This document shows positions 11,945-23,442 of a stretch of 64,000 nt of DNA, one piece after another; the first letter of the stretch is position 1; the number at the start of each line of letters is the position of its first letter. Below the pieces are notes generated by a model, which saw nothing but the letters and a program-made list of their open reading frames with translations, did no database searches and was not told the origin of the DNA. The translations under genes were made by a program, and so were the position numbers. The stretch comes from Kingdonia uniflora (lineage: Eukaryota > Streptophyta > Magnoliopsida > Ranunculales > Circaeasteraceae). Location: NCBI GenBank assembly GCA_014058105.1, contig JACGCM010001747.1:3348001-3412000 (forward strand), in the 5' to 3' direction.

Positions 11945-12441
11945 TAATCCACAATCAAAGTAGAGACTAACCCTAGAAGAAGAATTGACAAAAAATAATG
12001 AATTGGTGGGATAATTTTCCAATACGAACTTTTATTGCTCAATTCAATTTATTACAATGAATTACTCCTAAAAGCCCCAAGTTCTAGATTATAACTTGGA
12101 TCTCTCCCCTTTTCACATTGCCTAGCCTTGCCCTTTAATTGGTTATAAGTTTCCTAATTACAATATAAGACTAAATTACCATTAAAATAACTAAATTAGA
12201 AATAGTCGCGATAGTCGTTCGAACAGACCCATAAGTCATTCCCAATTTTTGCCTAGAAAATGAGGCAAAAAGTATGCTTATTTTTGTCTTCAACTCGTTC
12301 GAATGACTTCAAGGCTCGTTTGAACGACTTTGACAATTTTGCCTAGAATCAGCAACACAAATTTTAGTTTCTTTTCTTTGAACTTGTTTGAATGACTTGG
12401 TCATCTTTTGAGAGGTTTAATGTTCAGATCCTCCTAGATCA
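11945..12441 (-). repeat. 5' LTR of the chromovirus-like element
   Basis: Partner of 6678-7321. It carries the empty MITE site near 11966-11975 and is followed by the right TAACC duplication at 12442-12446. Confidence 0.88.
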
Positions 12442-12450
12442 TAACCTAAC

Positions 12451-12672
12451 AAGATAGCGCAGAGAAGTACAAAATTTATTAACAACCTGCTTAAGAAATG
12501 TGTCAAGTATGATGGAGTAGCCAAAACTCCCATGGATGCCCTTGAACGTCCTCTTAACTTCTAAACTCGTAGCAAAGGTAAGTCTAGAGATACTGGGCCT
12601 TTTAGAATTTGGCCCCCCACTAAGAACAAAATATTAGCACTTAATCTCCAAAATTATCAAATATTGATTTCT
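12451..12672 (+). pseudogene. Unidentified coding-like remnant
   Basis: In the frame starting at 12451 the plus strand reads open except for one TAA at 12562-12564, giving a compositionally protein-like text (FINNLLKKCVKYDGVAK; TPMDALERPLN; then GPFRIWPPTKNKILALNLQN). The Trp-Pro-Pro and Cys content looks like a once-conserved soluble protein rather than noise. A GTAAGT occurs at about 12577, so two exon remnants are possible. I do not recognise the family. It abuts the right TAACC duplication, so the retrotransposon may have cut its 5' portion. Confidence 0.35.
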
Positions 12673-14132
12673 AGCCTACATTTAGTTCTTGTAGAAAATG
12701 GCACACAATTTGATGTTCAGAGCATACACAGTAGTAAGGCCGGTCTAAACCACTTTTGAACATCAAACAATGAGCGGCTTTCAAATTCTCTTTGTAATTT
12801 CAAAACGACCTAGGATGAGTTTAGGGTGAAAAAGGTGTCGCACATTTCAGAACTGCGCGACAAATTTAAATAAAAATAATAATTACATGGCGCCTTGTGA
12901 TTAGTATAACTTTATTGCATAGTTTATAACCACGCGACATGCTAAAATCAAGTACCCAGTAAATCTCTGAACTAACCCGTAAGGTGAGTTGGGGAGTGGT
13001 TTTGCCCTCCACTCACCTAGCTGTTGTGAGGGCATAACCGCTCAACCCATGTCATAAGCATTTTTAGGGGTGGCTTTGAAATTTGAATCAACCACCTAGC
13101 TGCTGCATATGGTCTAAAGTACATACAATTGTATCTTCAGTGTTAAAGAAAAATTTCTACGAAAAAGCCATGCCTTTCATAAAAAATAATTTGATGTCTA
13201 GCTATCGACTATTATTAAATTATCGTGCCTATTATGGATGCTCTTATTAAAACTTAGGTTTCCCTGATGTGAATCGTCATCTCATGGTCGTTTCTCACCG
13301 TCTATGGTTTATTTAAGTTTATATTATTTTGATTTAAACATCTTTGTTAGAGAAGCTAAGTAGGTTTTAGGGAGTTCCTAATTAACCAAAACAAGGTTAA
13401 GAGGGTATTTTTCCCAATTTCTAGATTATTTTTAATTGGAATTTTCACCCCCTGTGTTCTATAAAAGGGAGGCTAGGTTCTCTCTATTATATGGAGTTGT
13501 TGAAGTTGATGTTAAGAATTAGTTATTAGTTATTTTAGTTTGTGTTTTAGTTTATGGTTAAATTAGAAGAAACCCTAATCTTGAATTAGGGCTAAATTAG
13601 TATAATAGACTTTTTAATTTTGCTTTCGCATTGAAAGTTTTACGTTATTCCCTCTTTCTGATTCAGAGCATTCCCAATAGGGTGGCTTTCCTGACTCAAA
13701 AACATTATTTTTGTTCAACAACTTCATAGGTGGTTTTGCCATCCTAGTAAAGTGGCGTTGAAAGCCATTTTGCCAAAAAAGAAGAAGCCAGTGGCTATGC
13801 ACAACTAGCGGGTGGCTCAATAGATGCGGCGGTAAACCCTTTCACCACCATGACACCACCACCACCTTTTCCACCATCAATTTAATACTACTAGCAGTTA
13901 ACAGTTAATAATTAACATTCGTTAATTAAAGAAATCTTTCGCTAATTAAAAAACTCACGTGATGTAGGGGACGGAGTCTGATTTGGTTATCCTAAATTTG
14001 GCGTCTAGATATCCTAAAAGGGCCTTATTTTAATTTTAATAACTTTTGGGACTTAAAAGAGAAAAACTTTTTCCATATCATAAACTTCTCTCACCTTCAC
14101 CAACCTCACGAACCTGAAGAAAAATATATATA
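12673..14132. other. Intergenic region, no gene seen
   Basis: AT-rich sequence between the chromovirus-like element and the copia element. I see no supported gene. It includes a possible small MITE at 13666-13828 and short GC-richer patches near 12970-13110 that look like degraded repeats. Confidence 0.5.
13666..13828. mobile_element. Possible small MITE
   Basis: GAGCATTCCCAATAG at the left and CTATTGAG..ATGC-type sequence (on the opposite strand) at the right form an imperfect inverted repeat around a 160-bp non-coding core. The GAGCAT(C/T)CCCAA start is common in plant MITEs. No clear target duplication was found. Confidence 0.3.
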
Positions 14133-14137
14133 ATTTT

Positions 14138-14385
14138 TGTTGAGGAATAATAGAATCAAACTACCAGTTCTATATCTTGAGAGTAATAGAGAGATAAGAG
14201 ATTTCTTATTAAATTGAGAATTGTTTCTCTATACGTAATACAAAGTACATAACCCTACAATATAGGTTACCAAACCTACTCAAACTCTCCCCATAAACCC
14301 TAAAGGCCTATGGGCTTGTTAGGAGTCCAATAGGACACCCCAACCCAGTTAGGCTCCAAGCTTGGGCTGGACCCAACTCCTAACA
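14138..14385 (-). repeat. 3' LTR of copia element 1
   Basis: Starts TGTTGAGGAATAATAG and ends AACTCCTAACA on the plus strand. It matches 42624-42875. A purine tract (minus strand CCAAGGGGAAG) adjoins at 14386-14396. Confidence 0.88.
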
Positions 14386-14400
14386 CTTCCCCTTGGGGTG
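14386..14400 (-). other. Polypurine tract of copia element 1
   Basis: Minus strand reads CACCCCAAGGGGAAG directly before the LTR start TGTTAGGAG. The corresponding site of copia element 2 reads AAGGGGGAG. Confidence 0.6.
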
Positions 14401-14609
14401 TTCCATACTAGGACGACTTGCCTCATCAAAACCTCGGCCAAGAAAAAACCCCTTGAGCAAAATGTTGTGCAAAAAAAGAGTATAATCTTATGCCATATAT
14501 GGGTTGTGGACGCGTATACGTTGCCTCATCAAAACCTCCAATCGGTAAAATCGCCTAGGATAAAAATTGCACTATCAGGAAAAAAAAGTACAACACGCAT
14601 GTGTTCACG

Positions 14610-16135
14610 TCAGGCTGGGACTACTCCCCCTGACGTCGATCTCCCTGAGATATTAATAAATAAATCTTTTGCAAGCCGATTCTGTGTACTAAATGCTTGA
14701 ACGTGAGTGGTACAAGAGTCTTCATGAATAAATTTGTAAAGATGTTTTCTGAAATGGACTTGAACAATGTTGATCTCATTTGTCTTCTCCAACTCTTGTA
14801 TGTGGAAGAACTTTGGTGAAATGTGCTTCGTTCTGTCACCTTTAATAAATCTGCCCTTAACTTGAATGATACAAGCTATGTTGTCTTCATAAAGAGTCGT
14901 CGGTTTATCTTGGATAGAACTCAGACCGCAACTCCTATTGATGTGGTTAATCATAGACTACAACCAGATGCATTCTCTGCCAACTTCATGAAGTACAAAA
15001 TTTTTTGTGGTTCGAGGTGCAGCTACCGCCGATTGCTTCATCGATCTCCAAGAATCTTTATGTATCCCCGTGTATAAGCACATAATGCATCTAACAATAG
15101 CATTTATATGGGTATGAGAAGTATTCTGTATCGGTGTACTATATACTTTTACGTTTACCATTTTGAGTATAGCAGACTACAGTCTTTCATACCGATTAGA
15201 TACCTCAAAATGTGTATGATCTCAATCCAGTGCCTTTGGGTAGGAACAGAACTATGACAAGCCAAACAGTTCACTGCGAATGATTCATTGGGTCCAGTAT
15301 ACCCAGCTAAATATAGCAAAACATCTCCTAACTGTGGCACCACGGCTCTAGGAGTTTGTCCCCCTATTTAGGATGGTGGAAGATGTCGTTGTCCATACCC
15401 AAGTGATGGACGCGCAATAAATGACTTAGCACCATGTGTTACATCCATACCGAAGTATTAGTTAACTCTTCTGATATATATTGCTTGGTGTATGAGTATG
15501 CCACTATCAAGATGTTTGATCTAAAAATCGAGACACTACTTGATTTTCTAAGGTTTTGTATTTCGAATTCCTTCCCAAGGTATTCGGCGGCTCTCGCGAT
15601 CTCCCCCGGAGTTCTAATGATATCCAAATTATTTAGTACACTATTATGATGAGTAAAGCTAATATATATATTCTAAATAATAATATATGGACAGATAAGG
15701 ATATTTGCAAAGTCCCCGTTCCAATACTCAGTTAACTTACTATATCTCATGGGCCCTAATTGCTTCAAGTCAACAATAACATTTCTAGTTTTATTATGTA
15801 CATACCTCGTATGTCGGGATTAATTGTTTCTAGAAGCTTATACCTTCTCAGGTAGCTTCAGGCAGATATTCGTATCTAGTTTCCCATATAGATATGCGGT
15901 ATTTATATCAGACGCATGTCTAGCTTATCCTCGACAACTTGACAGACTGATCAGTACCGAAATGTTATAGCATCCATAACCGGGTAATAGGTCACAGTAC
16001 AATCGATGCCAAATCTCTTAAAGATTTCCTGGGCAACTAGTCTTGCCTTGACCAAATTATTACTCTGAGTTAATCATGTTTCCGGACCTTTCTCATTTAT
16101 AACTGAAAGGCTCAATTATATCACTTCGTATTATG
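14610..16135 (-). pseudogene. Copia reverse transcriptase (3' part) and RNase H
   Basis: Minus-strand fragments give RNase H at about 14621-14954 (TTLYEDNIACIIQVKG, TKHISPKFFHIQELEK, the usual copia YEDN..A and TKHI..K.F..R motifs) and reverse transcriptase C-terminal parts at 15155-15627 (LACHSSVPTQRHWIEIIHI, the conserved R..P...HW segment, and GEIARAAEYLGKEFEI). The N-terminal portion continues to the Athila insertion at 16136-16140, beyond which the rest of reverse transcriptase is found at 23443. Many stops are present. Confidence 0.82.
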
Positions 16136-16140
16136 CTAGC
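16136..16140. repeat. Target site duplication CTAGC, left copy
   Basis: CTAGC flanks the Athila-like element here and at 23438-23442. Removing the element and one copy restores continuity of the copia reverse transcriptase reading relative to copia element 2. Confidence 0.85.
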
Positions 16141-16699
16141 TGATAGGCATGTAAAATGCATATTTTTGTCCTTCAATTTATATTATTTAGGACCTTATTT
16201 TATGTTTTACTGGGCCTAATTTAAGTATGTTTAACTATTGCAGGTAATAAGACAATTCCAACCAAGCCCGGCCTTAAAGCCTAACTTTTACAAGCTAAAG
16301 GATACTAGTGGAGATGATCAGTTGTCAAAAGCTACTGGAGATGATTAGTGTTAGGAGATGGAGATGACCTAATGAAGAGAAGGTGTCAAGAGTTGCTGGA
16401 CTTCGTAGTCAAGACCTACCTAAAATATCTCTACAAAAGGAGAGTTGTTGAGAGTTGGGAGAAGACTTTGTCAGGGAGAAGAAAGAGTTTAAAGTTCATC
16501 ATCTATCTCTCTCTCTTTGGGAAATCCACCGTAGCTTTTAATATTTTTTCTTTTTAAATGTAAGTTTGTTCCAATGAATAAAAAGCTTTGTTCTTACTTT
16601 TTATAACCCAATTTAATATAAATTCATGATTTTGATCTATGAATCCATGAGATGAAACCCTAACCTATGTTTCAACGCCCGATTTGGTACGGATTATCA
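16141..16699 (+). repeat. 5' LTR of the Athila-like element
   Basis: 559 bp, starts TGATAGGC and ends GGATTATCA. It matches 22879-23437, which has identical length. Differences are scattered single bases, suggesting moderate age. Confidence 0.9.
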
Positions 16700-16701
16700 A
16701 A

Positions 16702-16719
16702 TGGTGCCGCTGCCGAGGA
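16702..16719 (+). other. Primer-binding site (tRNA-Asp type)
   Basis: TGGTGCCGCTGCCGAGGA lies two bases after the LTR. It differs at a few positions from TGGCGCCGTTGCCGGGGA, the tRNA-Asp complement used by Athila elements. Confidence 0.75.
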
Positions 16720-19278
16720 TGCAATCGATTTACAAAATTGTTTCTCTATTATTAAATTAGTATTCCGTTTGATGAGTTTTTGTTTTACATTCGTATCGAT
16801 TTTTTCTTCTCTGTTGCTATTTTTGTTTTATTTGAGGCGTGTTGTTTTTATTTGTTTGTCAGGCGTGTTTTTGTTTATTTGACTCTCTCTCTCTCTCATC
16901 TTAACAAAACCAAAACTCTTATCTCTCTCAAAACAACAAACACACTCTCTTTCTCCCAAAATCTCAGAACTCTCTATCGCCTTAATCACCGACTCTCTCT
17001 AAGAAAATCTTATATTAATGATTCGTGGAAGTAACTATATTACTGATTCGTGACCCATCAGTGGGAGTAACAACAAAGTAACAACTTCCATTTGTAGTTT
17101 GATCGGTTTGTCTAGGGTTGATTTTGAGTTTGTGATTCGTATTTTTACTTATTGTTGTTCTTTTTGTTGCTCGGTGAATCTAAACAGAGAGAGGGAATCA
17201 AATTGATTGGTGTTCTTCACTTGTTTATGAATCTCATCTTGTTTTACATCAGTGGGAGTTCAAAATCAGATATGGGGTTTCCTTCAATCAGTTTAAATCT
17301 CATCTTGTTTTACGCTTCTGATTTGCTATGATTTATCGTTTGGATCTCTGATTTTTTTTGTCTCTCTAACACAGACTAATTTGGGGGTCGCTGATTAGTT
17401 GCGAATTGTTTTCCCTTATCCCCTTTGTGCTCTGATTTGCTCTGTATACCCAAACCTCCATTGTTGCTCGACCAAATTTCTCTTCCTCCCCTTTGTGCAG
17501 AAACTAGGGTTTTTGATTGAAGTTTTCTTATCAATGGTTTTGTTGTTGGAAAATCGTGCAAATATCTGGATTGTATTACAGCTGTAATTTGGAGCTGTGT
17601 TAACGGTTTCTGTGATTACAGAAGAATCTTGCTTGTCGTGATTTGGGTTTGAATTGGGTCTCGATTGTATTGCAGCTGTGACTTGGAGCTGTGTTAACTG
17701 TTTCTACGATTAGAGAAGAATTGAGGTTATCGTTAATGTGGCCATTTTAGTTGGATTAAGCTGTTGATTGATTTGGGTTTTGTTGATTTGCCTCTCAAAT
17801 TAATGTCGAATCTTTAAAGCTTGGTAACTGCGATTTTGATTGTGCTTGTGGCAGGGGTAAATCGTATCAAATTTTTTGGTTTTACTTTGCTTGTTTGCTA
17901 TGCTACAGTAATTATTTATTATGGCTTTTTTTGCGTTTACTCTGCTGCTACAGTAATTTATTGTACCTTCTCTTATTGCTACAGTAATTTACTACAATTT
18001 TTCATGCTGCTACAATAGTTATTTTGTTTATGACTTTCTGTTTTTGGATTAATTTTATTAAAACTGTGATTTAAAGTTTGAATTTTGCATTGTTTTGGTA
18101 TTTGATCCGGGATTGTTATTCGTCATTTTCATTACTGTACAATTTTCTTTTGTATAACTCTGTTCGTATCTTCCAAGTATTATAGAGTTATTCTTGCTAA
18201 GAACGAATCTGACTCAATAACTGTTGTTTAAAAGCTCTACCTATGTATTCCTGTGGGAACGAAGGTATCTTTTACTCGATCTAGACAGTTGGGTAGCATT
18301 TTTGCTACATACTTGATTCACGAACATAGACATACATAAGTGTTGTTTCAAGTTATTAAAGGACAAAGCCAACATCAATGAAAAGCGACAAAAGCCAAGA
18401 AGACTTCTAGTTGTTTAATTTTTTATGTATTTTTTAGCATTGTTGTAAGGATTGAGAAAATGTTTATGTAAAATTTAATGAGTGGCGCTGTTGCAGGTAC
18501 AGCTTCGAAACCCCTACTCAGGTCAGAAATTGTTTCAACGCATACTTCGCAAACGATCCTGAGTGGGCCTTCCCAACGGTTTCACCAGGGTAACCAAACG
18601 TGCCCCTAAAAAAGCTGCCCTGTAGGTAATCATCTTTTCACAGTACCCTCTCTGTCGCGATACATCGTGTGTAACTATTATTTGATTTATAAAATGCTTA
18701 ATTTTTGCAACAACGCTTAGATATAGGTGAATCAAAACGGGATTTCATCACTCGTGCGTGCCCACGCATTAGGAACCCGGAAGTTCATCACCCAGTTTTT
18801 AATCTTTTCGGTATCGACAGTTTCGACTACTTTAAAAGATTGTCAGATAAGAAGCCATAAAAAACATAGTTAATCAAAAGGCTTCGCTCGGACCTGGAGC
18901 AACACGCTCAATAAGAAAACCTGATAAGTGACTACCTTTGCTTGAGGACTTGCGCTCCCTGGCATAGCTAGTATGGATAGGTAACTCTAAGCTGTTCACC
19001 CTGCCTTCTAGCACAGGTGCATCTAGGTGACTAGATAGCATACGAGCAATCGCCAAAGCGAGTAAAAACAACTCAAGTGCAAACCGATTTACTGTCAGGA
19101 ATAGGTGCATTGAACCCTGAGACGGGGTTCACAACTTAACCTAAAAAGAGACTTGTAAAACGTTCTTGAGTACTTGCATTATTCTTAGGTCTTTTAGTGT
19201 GTTCGCATATATTGATTGAGTTGTATGCTTAATTGGGGTAACACCCAAACTCGGACTAAGAACACTGCTAGAATCAAT
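16720..19278 (+). other. Non-coding 5' leader of the Athila-like element
   Basis: About 2.5 kb of AT-rich leader with no supported gene. A short motif TGCTACAGTAATTTA recurs four times between about 17900 and 18020. Long leaders before gag are usual in Athila. Confidence 0.6.
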
Positions 19279-20815
19279 ATGAGTGGGACTGATGGGATTA
19301 ATGGTCCTGCTGCTGCTAGGAACGATCCCGAACCTGCTATTCCAAGGAACGGTCCCGAACCTGCTGTTGTAGAGAGAATCACTCTCCGCAATCGAATGCA
19401 TCCTACAATTGTGAGTAAACCTTCGTGTATTGTGATTCCTAGAAATGTAGGAAACTTTGAGTTAAAACTGGAATTCTTGTCTATGCTTCCCAAATTTCAT
19501 GGTAGTCCCACTGAAAACCCGTATAACCATCTCAAGAACTTTAGGGATCATATGCTTATTTTAAACTTTGAACGTATTACAAAGGATTCTCTCAAATTAC
19601 GTGTGTTTCCTTTTTCTCTAATGGGAAACACACGCGATTGGTTGTACACTCTTAAGGAGAACTCTGTAAACATGTTTGAACAACTCGTTAAGGAGTTTTT
19701 GAAAAAAAATCTCTAACCATAGAACTGCTAAGATATGACAGAGTATCTATAGCTTCACGCAAAACTGAGGAGAGTCATTATATGACTACCTACAAAGGTT
19801 TAGGGATTTAGAGTATGGATGCCCACATCATGGGATTTAATTGATTGATATAGTTCAAACTCTTTATGAAGGTCTAGATTATGACACTAGAGCTCGTGTT
19901 CAGTCTATGTGTGCTGGTACATTTGATGAGAAAACTGACACCGAAGCTTAGAAATTTTTAAATAATGTAGCTGATAAGACCCACAAATAGAAAACTATGA
20001 GAGAGGAAAGACCTTGTAACAGTGCAAATGTACACCAAGTGGACGCTAATTCAGAGTCTGCCACTCTTAGGACCATTCTTAATAAAATTGAGAACTTAGA
20101 GATCGGGAAAAGGGAGAAACACCCTACCATTTCTTTTATTAACCATGTGGCGATGCCACTTTGTGTGGTTGGTGAAAGTTCGGACCATCTGGCCCAAAAT
20201 TGCCCTGACATGCTTAGTTTAAAAGAGGGTAGGAAAGACCAAGTTAATGTCATGTATCAATGTCCCAATAGCCAACCTTTTAAAAGTGGATGAAATAATA
20301 ATTCTAACAACAATTCTTGGGAAAATATAAATTACCAAGGAGGTTCTTCTGGTAGCACTCCTTATCAACTGCACAACCAAGTAAACCATCATCAGTCTAA
20401 TTCTTTATGGCAACAAAATCCGTCATACCAAGCTCCCCTTAATGTGCCTTATGTTCCTCCGCACAATAGGAATCTGTCTACTCCAACCACATCCTTAGAA
20501 GATACTCTTAAGGCATTTATGCAAGTAACTTAGTAATCTATTGCCAAACTTGAGGGACAAATAGGTCAAATGGCAACAAAGATAAGCACGAAAGACAAAG
20601 GAACGTTCCCCAGTCAAACTCAAGCTAATCATAAAGGAAATACTGAACATCTTAGATCTTCCAATCGTGATGGAGTCAACACCATCATTTCTCTTAGGAG
20701 TGGTACGAAAGTTGATAATCTGGTAGTAATGCCTAAGGAACCCGAGCTAAAAATTCAAAGTAAACCCATAAAAGAACCTGTAAGTGAGGAAGAAACTGTG
20801 ATAACACATGTTTAA
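19279..20815 (+). pseudogene. Athila-like gag
   Basis: The frame opens at ATG 19279 (MSGTDGINGP) and reads the retrotransposon gag fold: FELKLEFLSMLPKFHG, NPYNHLKNFRDHM, LRVFPFSLMGNTRDWLYTL and FEQLVKEFLKK. It then meets a stop after an A-run at about 19702-19715. Downstream fragments in changed frames continue gag (YDYLQRFRDLEYGCPHHG near 19780; LRTILNKIENLEIG) and a degenerate zinc-knuckle region (CVVGESSDHLAQNCP) near 20155-20210. The last fragment (20570-20815) has NTIISLRSG, a phrase usual just before the protease. Gag would form the particle shell, but this copy is frameshifted. Confidence 0.8.
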
Positions 20816-21579
20816 CCGCTGGCTTCTTTTCCTCGGCGGTTAACTCTGGCTAAGAAGGGCAATGCCTACGAGAAGATTTTAGAGATTTTAAAGCACTGTG
20901 GGATTAACATTCCTATTCTTACGGCCATAAGGAATATTCCTAATTACGCAAAATTCCTCAAAAAACTTTACACCTTAAAACGGCGCATACATGTCCCAAA
21001 AAATGTTTTTCATGTTCACGAGAGTGATACGTCTATTATTTTAGATGCACATGTTAGTTTTATCCTTTTGAGTAAATCCCTTCCCAAATACAAAGATCCG
21101 GGATGCCCACTATTTCATGTTCGATTAGGACCTGTAAGATAGGAAGAGCTTTACTTGATTTAGGTGCCGCCGTGAACCTCATTCCTTACTCTGTCTATGA
21201 GCAATTGGATATCGATATACTTAATCTCACAAATAGGACCCTGCGGCTAGTTGACCGATCTATTAGAATTCCTAGGGGTGTAGTTAAAGATGTGCTGATC
21301 CAGATTGAGCAGTTTGTTTATCCAGTAGACTTTGTTGTGTTCGATACTGAGTCAGTGGTAAACCCTAAGGATAAGATCCCTGTGATTCTTGGTCGCCCCT
21401 TTTTGGCAAGAGAAAATGCGGTAATCAATTACCGTAATAGAATTATGAAGTTGACCTTCGGGAACATGACAGCAGAATTGAATATCTTTAATGCGTCATA
21501 TTCCCTTTCTAATTCTGAACCACTCGAGTACAATATGATCCAGAGTATTGTAAGTAGTACTATTAAGAATATCTTGTGA
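20816..21579 (+). pseudogene. Athila-like aspartic protease
   Basis: The open stretch 21103-21579 holds a retropepsin domain: active site ALLDLGAAVNLIPYSVYEQL (DLGA, the Athila form), RGVVKDVLIQIEQFVYPVDF and the closing VILGRPFLARENAVI. The stretch before it (20816-21102) continues the preprotease linker in a decayed frame (ILTAIRN.PNYAKFLKKL-like). The domain itself is intact, but it lacks a continuous link to gag and pol is missing after it. Confidence 0.8.
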
Positions 21580-22878
21580 GTCTGGCTGAAGACGATAAAC
21601 TTAGCGTTTGCGGGAAGCAACCCTTATCATGTTCTGGTAATATTTTTAGATTTTTTCCTGCTCTTTTCATTTTTGGCAACTGTGGGGACACATGCTGATT
21701 CAGTTTGAGGGTGGGGGGAAATAAGATTTTCATAACTTTTTCCAATAAAAGTTGTTAATCTAGGGTTTTCTGGCATTGTAGACACATTTTATGTATACTA
21801 TGAATTTTGGATTTCTTAGAGTTGCGCTTGGGATAAAATTATAAGGTTATGGTTTATTTTAAACTGTAAATTGTTAGTGGATTAGGAATTTTTAAGTTTT
21901 TAGTACTACCATCCTATTAGATGTGTCTCAGAAGAAAATCACCCTTATAATTGCACTTCACGTAGTTATGTTATCAAGGTTTTGATAAAACTAACTATCA
22001 CATTTTGATTAATCAACAGTTTGGGTTATGAAGAATCTGTAACGAGGGAGACAATTATCTTGGAGAACTTTGTTTCTCATAAATTCATACTAAGGTTCTG
22101 TATGTATTTTCACAAGTTATTGGGCTCCTTCACGAAGCTGACATACTCGTACAAAAAAAAGGCATTTACAATTCAAGGCCCCTCGCAAGATTAGAACTGA
22201 AAGAGGAATATTTTTTACCAATCTCGAGGCAAGCCATGAATTAATGTGAAAGTAAAAAAAAATGAGTATAGTTAAGAACTATATGAAGGAGGGCAAGTTG
22301 CAAGTATAAAAAGAGCAAATAAAAACTCAAATGTAGCGTCTTACCTTGAAAAGCTTGTATAGATATATATTTTTCCTGAAATATCAATAAAAGAGAGCGA
22401 ATAGACTAGGGCACTTGTCGAACAAGCTTATAGATTTCTTCCATCATACTCAAGATAAGGCTAAAGTTATTTGGAAGGATTATCAAACACCTTGATTCCA
22501 GAAACTAAATTCACTACACAAAGGATAAAATTCTGAAACTTGATCTAATCTGATTGTAGTATAATTGACTTGATAAATTTTAAACGTATCTGATGGTTAA
22601 CCCTTGATTAAGTGTTATATCTATGAGATGAATTCAATCCATTTTCAAAGATACCAGGAGCAATGATTATTAGTTGCTTATAATACCAGAACATCTGTGA
22701 TAGAATTTTATGGGTATATTCACTGAAAACCCTCACAAGACACAACTCGTCTTATAGGGGTAGCCTATAGGTTGAAAAGCTTATTGCATACGCTAAATGC
22801 AATCGTAAGAAACCACGAAAGAGTTTAGTTTTCTTTACATTTGCTAAGTGACTAGCAATATGTTAGTTTGGGGGTATT
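21580..22878 (+). other. 3' non-coding region of the Athila-like element
   Basis: AT-rich, no supported gene. A purine-rich tract GAGGGTGGGGGGAAAT lies at about 21707-21722. A second, TTTGGGGGTATT, adjoins the 3' LTR at about 22867-22878 and is the likely plus-strand primer. The internal tract probably marks the former end of pol. Confidence 0.6.
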
Positions 22879-23437
22879 TAATAGGCACGAAAAATACCTA
22901 TTTTTGTCCTTCAATTTACATTATCTAGGACCTTATTTTATGTTTTACTGGGCCTAATTGAAATATGTTTGATTATTGAAGGTAATAAGACAATTACAAC
23001 CAAACCCGACCTTAAAGCCCAACTTTTACAAGCTAAAGGATACTACTGGAGATGATCAATTATCAAAAGCTATTGGAGATGATTAGTGTCAGGAGCTGGA
23101 GATGACCTAATGAAGAGAAGGTGTCAAGAGTTGTTGGACTTGGTAGTCAAGACCTACCTAAAATATCTCCATAAAAGGAGAGTTGTTGAGAGTTGGGAGG
23201 AGACTTTGTTAGGGAGAAGAAAGAGTTTAAAGTTCATCATCTCTCTCTTTCTCTCTGGGAAAACCACTGTAGTTTTTACTATTTTTCCTTTTTGAATGTA
23301 AGTTTGTTCAAATGAATAAAAAGCTTTATTCTTAATTTTTATTACCCAATTTAATATGAATTCATGATTTTGATCTATGCATCCCTGAGACGAAACCCTA
23401 ACTTATGTTTCAACACCCGATTTGATACAGATTATCA
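22879..23437 (+). repeat. 3' LTR of the Athila-like element
   Basis: 559-bp partner of 16141-16699, followed by CTAGC at 23438-23442. The first bases read TAATAGGC instead of TGATAGGC. Confidence 0.9.
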
Positions 23438-23442
23438 CTAGC

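Larger units (their letters stand above)
6678..12441 (-). mobile_element. Chromovirus-like Ty3/gypsy LTR retrotransposon
   Basis: This is a full-length but decayed element on the minus strand, bounded by LTRs 6678-7321 and 11945-12441 and by TAACC duplications. In transcription order it shows the primer-binding site, gag with a zinc-knuckle remnant, protease, reverse transcriptase, RNase H, integrase and a chromodomain-like C terminus. That order and the terminal chromodomain are the mark of chromoviruses. LTR divergence is obvious by eye and many stops interrupt pol, so it is an old insertion. A MITE later entered its left LTR. Confidence 0.9.
16141..23437 (+). mobile_element. Athila-like Ty3/gypsy element lacking most of pol
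   Basis: A 7.3-kb element on the plus strand with two 559-bp LTRs, TG..CA ends, a CTAGC duplication and a tRNA-Asp-type primer-binding site. After a long non-coding leader it encodes gag (from 19279) and an aspartic protease (21103-21579). Between the protease and the 3' LTR there is only 1.3 kb with no reverse transcriptase, RNase H or integrase. It is therefore a deletion derivative that needed enzymes in trans. It interrupts the reverse transcriptase of copia element 1 and so is younger than that element. Confidence 0.88.

Noticed and set aside
16348..16557. Plus-strand open frame MLGDGDDLMKRRCQELLDFV and its twin at 23086-23295
   Set aside because: Both lie at the same place in the two LTRs of the Athila-like element. 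They are LTR sequence, not a repeated host gene.
17399..18018. Several plus-strand frames in the Athila leader
   Set aside because: Leu/Phe/Tyr-rich text typical of AT-rich non-coding leader, no conserved motif.
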